Origin: Bin87 sp965203855
GTDB taxonomy: Bacteria; Chloroflexota; Dehalococcoidia; Lucifugimonadales; UBA3495
Assembly: GCA_965203855.1 (NCBI GenBank)
Contig: CBDBDN010000005.1
Span: forward strand, 868,001 to 932,000
Length of the DNA: 64,000 nucleotides
Direction: 5' to 3'
Shown here: positions 58,171 through 64,000 of the stretch, one piece after another
How positions within the stretch are numbered: position 1 is the first letter of the stretch
How the letters are laid out: the number at the start of each line of letters is the position of its first letter
Notes under the pieces: generated by a model
What the model saw: the letters and a program-made list of their open reading frames with translations, nothing else
Told to the model about the DNA's origin: nothing
The model's database searches: none
Position numbers and translations under genes: made by a program

Positions 58171-59070
58171 ATGACCACCACGACTGCCACCGCCGCGCCA
58201 ATTGCCGCATCCCCGTTCCTGCGCCTCACCTTACTGCCCGACCCGCCGCAGATACCTGATATGGCTTCTCAAATGCCCGACCTGGCCCGGGCCGTCCTGA
58301 TCCTGGAGGACTACTACCGTTCCCGGACTGATGCCGTCGTAATGGGCAACTGCTACCTGTGCCGGGACGCCGCCGCCTTTCGCGGCAGTCCTTACCCCGA
58401 TTGTATGGTTTCCTTCGGTATGCCTTTGCCCCCCGATGTAATCAACGCCGCCAACGGCTATACCATCAGCGAGCTCGGCAAGCCGCCCGATTTCGTCCTG
58501 GAAATCGCATCCCAATCCACCGGGCAACGCGATTACACCGCCAAGCGGGAAATCTACGCCGCCTACGGCGTCCCGGAATACTGGCGCTTTGACCAGACGG
58601 GCGGCCGGTTCCACAATGCCGCGCTGGCCGGCGACCGTCTTACCCCCAACGGCGCCTATACTGCCATCCCCATATCCGCAATGCCGGACGGCACATTTGG
58701 GGGATACAGCCGGGCCCTCGGCCTGGAGCTGCGCTGGGATAGCGGACGGCTGCGTTTCTGGAACCCGTCCGCCGGCGAATATCTGCCCGACTTGTCGGAA
58801 GCCCGCGCCCAGCGTGATGCCGTCGCCGACCAGCGCGACGCCGCCCTGGCCCAACGCGACGCCGAAATCGCCGCCCGCCGCGCCGCCGCCGACCAGCGCG
58901 ACGCCGCCCTGGCGCAACGCGACGCCGAAATCGCCGCCCGACAAGACGCCGCCAACCAGCGCGACGCCGCCTTGGCCCAACGCGACGCCGAAGTTGCCGC
59001 CCGACAAGACGCCGAGGCGCGCATCCGACAGCTGGAAGCCCAGCTGGCTCTCCGGCAAACCGAAAATTGA
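58171..59070 (+). CDS. Uma2-family (DUF820) endonuclease-like protein with repeat coiled coil
   Basis: 299 residues. Residues 1-190 follow the Uma2 PD-(D/E)XK pattern: PDFVLEIASQSTGQRDYTAKREIYAAYGVPEYWRFD holds the acidic residue, the E in strand two and the Lys. Uma2 proteins are common in cyanobacteria and Chloroflexi, with unknown roles. From about residue 215 an almost perfect 21-residue repeat (ADQRDAALAQRDAEIAARR) occurs three to four times, encoded by a 63-bp DNA repeat, forming a long charged helix or coiled coil. The catalytic part appears intact. Confidence 0.82.
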   Translation: MTTTTATAAPIAASPFLRLTLLPDPPQIPDMASQMPDLARAVLILEDYYRSRTDAVVMGNCYLCRDAAAFRGSPYPDCMVSFGMPLPPDVINAANGYTISELGKPPDFVLEIASQSTGQRDYTAKREIYAAYGVPEYWRFDQTGGRFHNAALAGDRLTPNGAYTAIPISAMPDGTFGGYSRALGLELRWDSGRLRFWNPSAGEYLPDLSEARAQRDAVADQRDAALAQRDAEIAARRAAADQRDAALAQRDAEIAARQDAANQRDAALAQRDAEVAARQDAEARIRQLEAQLALRQTEN

Positions 59071-59105
59071 CGCCGCCGCCCCGCCGGCTTACCATACCCC
59101 CCGTT

Positions 59106-59833
59106 ATGTACGCCCTCATCCTCTCCGGCGGCAAAGGCGAGCGGATGCGCCCCCTTACGGACGCCTTGCCCAAACCGATGCTCCCTGTCCACGGACGCCC
59201 CATCCTGTGGCACCAGATACGCTGGCTCCAAGCGGCCGGCATTACCGACATCGTCTTTCTCGTCGGGCATCTTGCCGAAACCGTCATTGATTATTTCGGC
59301 GACGGCAGCCAGTTCGGCATCTGCGCCCATTACAGCCATGAGGCCGCCCCGCTGGGCCGCGGCGGCGCGCTCCGGCAGGGCCTGGCGCTCGTTCCGCAGG
59401 ACATTCCCGGCCCCGTGCTTTGCGTCAATGGCGACATCATCACCGACGCCAGCCTGGACGACCTCCTTGCCGATTATCACGCCCGCCTTTCCCGCAATCC
59501 CAGCCACCAGGCCACGATCCTTACCCTGCAAATGACCAGTCCCTATGGCATTGTGGAACAGGACGGCCAGGGCCTGGTAACCGGATTTCGCGAAAAATCC
59601 CCGCTGCCCTATCATATTAATGGCGGCGTTTATGCCCTCAACCCGGCCATCAGCAGCCGCCTGCCGGAACGCGGCGACCATGAGGATACTACCTTTCCCG
59701 ACCTGGCGCGGCAGGGCCTGATGTCCGCTTTCTACTCCGGCGCTTTCTGGCGCAGCGTGGATTCAATGAAAGACCTCGCCGATGTAACCGACTACCTGGC
59801 CGGGCGGACGGCAGCCGGCCACCGGACGCCGCC

Positions 59834-59837
<4 letters not shown>
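59106..59837 (+). CDS. Sugar-1-phosphate nucleotidyltransferase
   Basis: 243 residues. YALILSGGKGERMRPLTDALPKPMLPVHGRPILWHQI is the nucleotide-binding G.G.R.rPlT...PKp.lpv, and DIITDASLDDLLADY and the later PYHINGGVYALNP are family landmarks. It joins a sugar-1-phosphate (glucose, mannose or N-acetylglucosamine type) to an NDP. It has no C-terminal acyltransferase-like beta-helix, so it is of the short mannose-1-phosphate guanylyltransferase/RmlA type. Its stop overlaps the MoxR GTG start. Confidence 0.87.
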
Positions 59838-60787
<950 letters not shown>

Positions 60788-60826
60788 GGCGTATGTCCAT
60801 ATTCAACGACATTTTCCAATGCCCCG

Positions 60827-60922
60827 GTAACCATCATTCCGGCGCCCCGGTAACCATCATTCCAACGCCCCTACAACCGTCATTCAGCACACTATAACCG
60901 TCATTCCGGCGCAAGCCGGAAT
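60827..60922. repeat. REP-like hairpin with AACCATCATTCC array
   Basis: Three AACC(A/G)TCATTCC-containing units precede a hairpin at 60903-60922 (ATTCCGGC-GCAA-GCCGGAAT). They fill most of the gap between moxR and the glutaredoxin-like gene. Confidence 0.8.
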
Positions 60923-60995
60923 CCCGTCTATCCCCTACATCCATCCCATTGCCCCATCCCCTTGTCATAAGGACGGCATGAATAGAGCCGCCCGT

Positions 60996-61024
60996 TTGCT
61001 TTATCCCGCCCTACTCCGTACAAT
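60996..61024 (+). promoter_or_regulatory. Sigma70-type promoter of the glutaredoxin-like gene
   Basis: TTGCTT and TACAAT separated by 17 bp, about 55 bp before the GTG at 61079. Confidence 0.55.
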
Positions 61025-61078
61025 CGGATACCCTTATCCCCTTTTCGGATGCTACTATCCCCTTTCAGGAGCTGCATC

Positions 61079-61309
61079 GTGACTACCGCAGAGACTGCCG
61101 AAATCATCCTGTACACCCATCCCGACTGCCCTTTCTCCGCGCAGGCCAAGATGCACTATCGCCGCCAGCGCGTCCCCTACACCGAAATTGATGTATCCAA
61201 GCAGCCCGACCGCATCCCCGACCTGCTGGAACTCTCCGGCGGCGAGCGCATTACCCCCATCATCGTCGAAAACGGCGCCGTAACCATCGGCTTCCAGGGC
61301 GGCTTTTGA
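61079..61309 (+). CDS. Glutaredoxin-like protein (UXX-star-type)
   Basis: 76 residues from GTG 61079, which follows a well-spaced CAGGAG. IILYTHPDCPFSAQAKMHYRRQRVPYTEIDVSKQ is the glutaredoxin-type strand-helix with a single active Cys (CPFS), and LSGGERITPIIVENGAVTIGFQGGF is the tail of the UXX-star glutaredoxin-like proteins, some of which carry selenocysteine. It probably takes part in thiol or selenol redox chemistry. It is monothiol in this form; no TGA-encoded Sec is visible. Confidence 0.8.
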   Translation: MTTAETAEIILYTHPDCPFSAQAKMHYRRQRVPYTEIDVSKQPDRIPDLLELSGGERITPIIVENGAVTIGFQGGF

Positions 61310-61359
61310 GACTTCTAAACCACGGGAGCCGTCGGCTCCCCAAACCCAACCTCCGCCAT

Positions 61360-61433
61360 TCCCACCCTTTACCGTCATTCCCACCCTTTACCGTCATTCC
61401 TACCCCTACCGTCATTCCGGCGAAAGCCGGAAT
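61360..61433. repeat. REP-like hairpin with 19-bp array
   Basis: Two or three 19-bp units (CATTCCCACCCTTTACCGT) lead to a hairpin at 61414-61433, 60 bp before the recA promoter. Confidence 0.8.
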
Positions 61434-61494
61434 CCAGTCCCTGCCACAACTAACCGACGCCCCAAAAATTCCGCGAAAAATGCCCAAAACCCTA

Positions 61495-61523
61495 TTGCAT
61501 AATTGGAACATTTACGCTAAAAT
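61495..61523 (+). promoter_or_regulatory. recA promoter
   Basis: TTGCAT and TAAAAT separated by 17 bp, 33 bp before the recA ATG. The spacer contains GGAACATTTACG, where only the GAAC half of the Gram-positive-type SOS box is seen. Confidence 0.65.
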
Positions 61524-61556
61524 GCCGCCATTCAACCACACGCGAGGTTAGCCACA

Positions 61557-62675
61557 ATGCCAATCAACCCCGAAATCCTCAACCTGGACAAGGACAAGCT
61601 GGCCGCCCTGGAAATCGCCCTGGGCCGCATCGAAAAAGACCACGGCAAAGGCGCCGTGATGCGCGGCAACGAGCAGGTTGCCCACCTGATTACCAATTCC
61701 ATCCCTACCGGCTCCCTTACCCTTGACCTTGCCCTCGGCGTCGGCGGACTGCCCCGCGGCCGCGTTACCGAAATCTACGGCGGCGAATCCGCCGGCAAGT
61801 CCACCCTGGCCATCCACATAATGACCGAAACCCAGAAAATGGGCGGACTGGCCGCCTATGTTGACGCCGAGCACGCCCTCGATCCCCAGTATGCCGCCAA
61901 CTGCGGCCTGGATATTGACCGACTCCTCATCTCCCAGCCCGACTCCGCTGAGCAGGCCCTCGATATTACCGAAAAGCTGGTCAGCAGCAGCGCCATTGAC
62001 GCCATCATCATTGACAGCGTCGCCGCCCTGGTTCCCCAGGCCGAAATCGAAGGCGATATGGGCGACGTCCACGTCGGTATGCAGGCCCGCTTGATGTCCC
62101 AAGCCCTCCGCAAGCTCACCGCCGCCATCAACCGTTCCCGCACCGCCGTCGTGTTCATCAACCAGATCCGCGAGAAAATCGGCGTCTCCTACGGCAGCCC
62201 CGAAGTTACCCCCGGCGGACGCGCCCTCAAGTTCTACAGCTCCGTCCGCATCGACCTGCGCCGCACCGAATCCCTCAAGCAGGGCTCCGAAGTTATCGGC
62301 AACCGCGTCCGCGCCCGCATCGTCAAAAACAAAGTCGCCGCCCCTTTCCGCGTCGCCGAATTTGACATTATGTTCAACCAGGGCATCAGCAAAATGGGCG
62401 ATCTCCTTGACCTTGGCGTCGCCCAGGGCCACATCAAAAAGGCCGGCGCCTTCTATTCCTACGGCGATACCCGTCTCGGCCAGGGCCGTGAAAACTCCAA
62501 AAACTTCCTCCTGGAACGCGCCGACATCGCCGAAACCATCGAAGCCCTGATCCGCGGCGAAACGGATACGGACGCCGATACGCCGGACGCCACCGCTTAT
62601 GCCGGCAACGGCGCCGCCGAAGTTCCCATCGGCACGGCGCACCTCGCCGGCGCCAGCGCCGTCAGCCTCAACTAA
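61557..62675 (+). CDS. recA: Recombinase RecA
   Basis: 372 residues, full length. Walker A is GESAGKSTLAIH, Walker B IDAIIIDSVAAL, and the L1/L2 loops and subunit motif show GDVHVGMQARLMSQALRKLTAAINRSRTAVVFINQIREKIGVSYGSPEVTPGGRALKFY. RecA forms the strand-exchange filament and stimulates LexA-type autocleavage. The C-terminus is acidic (DTDADTPDATA) as usual. GAGGT precedes ATG 61557. recX follows 45 bp downstream in the same direction. Confidence 0.98.
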   Translation: MPINPEILNLDKDKLAALEIALGRIEKDHGKGAVMRGNEQVAHLITNSIPTGSLTLDLALGVGGLPRGRVTEIYGGESAGKSTLAIHIMTETQKMGGLAAYVDAEHALDPQYAANCGLDIDRLLISQPDSAEQALDITEKLVSSSAIDAIIIDSVAALVPQAEIEGDMGDVHVGMQARLMSQALRKLTAAINRSRTAVVFINQIREKIGVSYGSPEVTPGGRALKFYSSVRIDLRRTESLKQGSEVIGNRVRARIVKNKVAAPFRVAEFDIMFNQGISKMGDLLDLGVAQGHIKKAGAFYSYGDTRLGQGRENSKNFLLERADIAETIEALIRGETDTDADTPDATAYAGNGAAEVPIGTAHLAGASAVSLN

Positions 62676-62720
62676 CGGCAGCGCAACCCGACGACGGCAT
62701 AACCCGACGATGGCGCAGCG

Positions 62721-63278
62721 ATGAGCATGGCGCGCAACCCGGCCCAATCCCCGTTCCCGGATTTGTCCGGCGATGCTGAATACGCCGGCGATAGGGCATC
62801 GGCGGACGCTGCCGCGTTGCGCGCTGCTCTGCGCTTTATCGCTTTCCGCCCCCGCTCGGTTGCCGAAGTCCGCAAACGGCTGTCCCCCGCCTTTGCGCCC
62901 GCCGTAGTTGACCACACCGTTGAACGCTGCCGGCGCTATGGCTACCTGGACGACGCCGATTTCGCCGGCCGCTGGACGGCAAGCCGGCTGCGCCGCAATC
63001 CCCGAGGCGCCGCCCTGCTCCGCCGCGAACTGCGACAAAAGGGCATCAACGAGGATCTAATCGCAACCAGCCTGGCCGAAGTTGACGACCAGGCCAACGC
63101 CTATCGGGCCGGCTGCCGCCGCGCCGAACTATGGCTGAACGCCGCCGCTATGGGCTACCCATTGTTTCGCCGCCGGATGTTCGCCTACCTGCATCGGCGC
63201 GGCTTTTCTGCCAGCGTCTGCGGGCCGGCCATCGGACAACTCTGGCACGATTTTGCGCCCGCCGGCCCCGACGCCTAA
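62721..63278 (+). CDS. recX: RecA regulator RecX
   Basis: 185 residues. RecX three-helix repeats are visible as ALRAALRFIAFRPRSVAEVRKRLSPAFAPAVVDHTVERCRRYGYLDDADFAGRW, then NPRGAALLRRELRQKGINEDLIATSLAE, and the last FRRRMFAYLHRRGFSASVC. RecX limits RecA filament growth. It lies directly after recA, the classical arrangement. Its stop overlaps the end of the convergent B-box protein gene by 4 bp. Confidence 0.9.
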   Translation: MSMARNPAQSPFPDLSGDAEYAGDRASADAAALRAALRFIAFRPRSVAEVRKRLSPAFAPAVVDHTVERCRRYGYLDDADFAGRWTASRLRRNPRGAALLRRELRQKGINEDLIATSLAEVDDQANAYRAGCRRAELWLNAAAMGYPLFRRRMFAYLHRRGFSASVCGPAIGQLWHDFAPAGPDA

Positions 63279-63784
63279 ACCCGCACCCGCCCAGTGGCGA
63301 TAATCACCCCGGCCACCGTGGCCATCAGGCTCCACAGGCCAAGCGATGCCGTGCTGAATGGCAGCGCTATCAGTACGCTGATCACCACCGTACTCCCGGC
63401 AATGAAAGTTAGGATCCGTCCCCGTTTCAGGTTGACCGCGCGGCTGATTAGCACTCCGGCAACATACCCGATGGCAACCGGCATCATTATACCCAGCCAG
63501 AACCCGGCTTCGGCAATGACCCTGTCCAGCAGCACCCAGAGGATTACCCCGCCAATGATAATGCCCACCGCCGTCGCCATCGCCAGGACATAGTTGGTGG
63601 GGCGCACATCAAAAGTCGGCAGCGGCTGCGCCCGTCCGCACTCCCGACATCGTATCCCTACCGGAACCTGCACCATGCAGTCCGTGCAAATCGCCCGCCG
63701 GCACTGGCTGCACCACAGCCGCGTCTCTACCGCCGGATGCCAATGGCATTGCAGCGTTCCGGTTTGAGTTTGTTGTTCCGCCAT
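63275..63784 (-). CDS. B-box zinc finger, multi-pass membrane protein
   Basis: 169 residues. The N-terminal 55 residues contain CHWHPAVETRLWCSQCRRAICTDCMVQVPVGIRCRECG, a B-box-type zinc-binding module with Cys and His pairs. Four hydrophobic helices follow from residue 65 (VLAMATAVGIIIGGVILWVLL and others). Such proteins are of unknown function and widespread in Chloroflexota. The gene is convergent with recX, overlapping its end by 4 bp. Confidence 0.82.
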   Translation of the reverse strand: MAEQQTQTGTLQCHWHPAVETRLWCSQCRRAICTDCMVQVPVGIRCRECGRAQPLPTFDVRPTNYVLAMATAVGIIIGGVILWVLLDRVIAEAGFWLGIMMPVAIGYVAGVLISRAVNLKRGRILTFIAGSTVVISVLIALPFSTASLGLWSLMATVAGVIIATGRVRV

Positions 63785-63836
63785 AATCGCTGGACACCTG
63801 CCGCAGTAAAAATCGCCGCCTCAATTATACACGCTT

Positions 63837-64000
63837 ATGCCGCGAAAACAGCCGGCTCCGGTTCGGGATTACATCAGGCCAAAATCGCATCAAGACTGGG
63901 AACGGCTGATCCATTCCGCCCGGTCCGCAATATCCCGGTCCCGCAGCGCCCGATTCAGCAGTACGGATCCTGCCGAAACATCATCGGGGAATCGTCGGCC
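63837..64000 (+). CDS. Partial hypothetical protein running off the window
   Basis: ATG 63837 opens a frame (MPRKQPAPVRDYIRPKSHQD, then DWERLIHSARSAISRSRS) that stays open to the window end for 54 residues. It is basic at the start. TATACA lies just upstream. I do not recognise it, and without the rest it cannot be judged as a real gene. Confidence 0.35.
   Translation, partial: MPRKQPAPVRDYIRPKSHQDWERLIHSARSAISRSRSARFSSTDPAETSSGNRR

Noticed and set aside
61079..61309. A selenoprotein assignment for the UXX-star-like glutaredoxin
   Set aside because: The active site is encoded as a normal Cys codon (CPFS), and no in-frame TGA is present at this position.
61500..61520. An SOS (LexA) box in the recA promoter
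   Set aside because: Only the GAAC half of GAACNNNNGTTC is present; the partner half reads ACGC, so LexA control is not supported.

Overview
The window is a GC-rich (low-to-mid 60 percent by eye) bacterial chromosome segment with a housekeeping backbone (recA-recX, rsmI, coaX-coaBC, a tRNA-Gln, a cyclophilin, modABC) set among many accessory genes. Two cytoplasmic reductive-dehalogenase-like iron-sulfur proteins, two F420-type luciferase-like oxidoreductases, an enolase-superfamily enzyme, a CaiB/BaiF CoA-transferase, two FAH-fold enzymes, a DUF1800/DUF1501 pair, PaREP1-like proteins and several toxin-antitoxin modules suggest a Chloroflexota genome of the Dehalococcoidia/SAR202 type, perhaps host-associated. 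That placement is inference from gene content; no rRNA gene is present.

Layout. 1-5.3 kb: an unknown protein, a FIST sensor protein, a periplasmic-binding-fold protein without signal peptide, and three tandem hicBA modules. 5.3-17 kb: an FAH enzyme, DUF1800-DUF1501-NHL, a minus-strand cluster ending in a MoaB/MogA-like protein, a cyclophilin, an MFS transporter, a PaREP1-like gene followed by a secreted protein with a C9 tract at its 5' end, and a zinc-ribbon/RuvC-like pair. 17-23.3 kb: an IS30-family element, modABC and a sulfite-oxidase-family molybdoenzyme. 23.3-36.6 kb: BrnTA, a CoA-transferase, a glycosyltransferase, tRNA-Gln, an NYN nuclease, two LLM oxidoreductases, a PaREP1-like protein, a tyrosine phosphatase, a SulP transporter, coaX-coaBC and an enolase-superfamily enzyme. 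36.6-51 kb: a lipoprotein, a pentapeptide-TIR protein, RdhA-like 1, an HTTM (vitamin K carboxylase-like) protein, an imelysin-diheme-imelysin operon, an aminotransferase, an unknown overlapping gene pair, a Dam-type methylase and RdhA-like 2. 51-64 kb: a frameshifted ThDP enzyme, rsmI, an FAH-fold hydratase, a CDGSH protein, an exported unknown, an Uma2 nuclease with a repeat coiled coil, a sugar nucleotidyltransferase, a MoxR ATPase, a glutaredoxin-like protein, recA, recX and a B-box membrane protein.

The strongest non-coding signal is an interspersed family of 20-bp hairpins (8-bp stem, 4-nt loop; more than 25 copies). Many occur as inverted pairs with start points 66 bp apart and a conserved core between them, which is a REPIN-like composite element. 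Degenerate tandem arrays built on the element's outer edge flank most copies, with a different unit length at each locus. These arrays fill nearly every gap over 300 bp and in places touch gene ends: the IS30 transposase takes its stop codon from one hairpin.

Promoters often look like extended -10 elements (TGn plus TATAAT, TATACT or TACAAT) without a clear -35. In at least three genes the -10 lies 9-10 nt from the start codon, implying leaderless mRNAs. The two rdhA-like genes and the imelysin operon instead carry TTGACA-type -35 boxes. Functional links: the MoaB-like protein, modABC and the sulfite-oxidase family enzyme form a molybdenum set; coaX-coaBC a CoA set; recA-recX a recombination set; and the imelysin operon is a likely iron-acquisition set.
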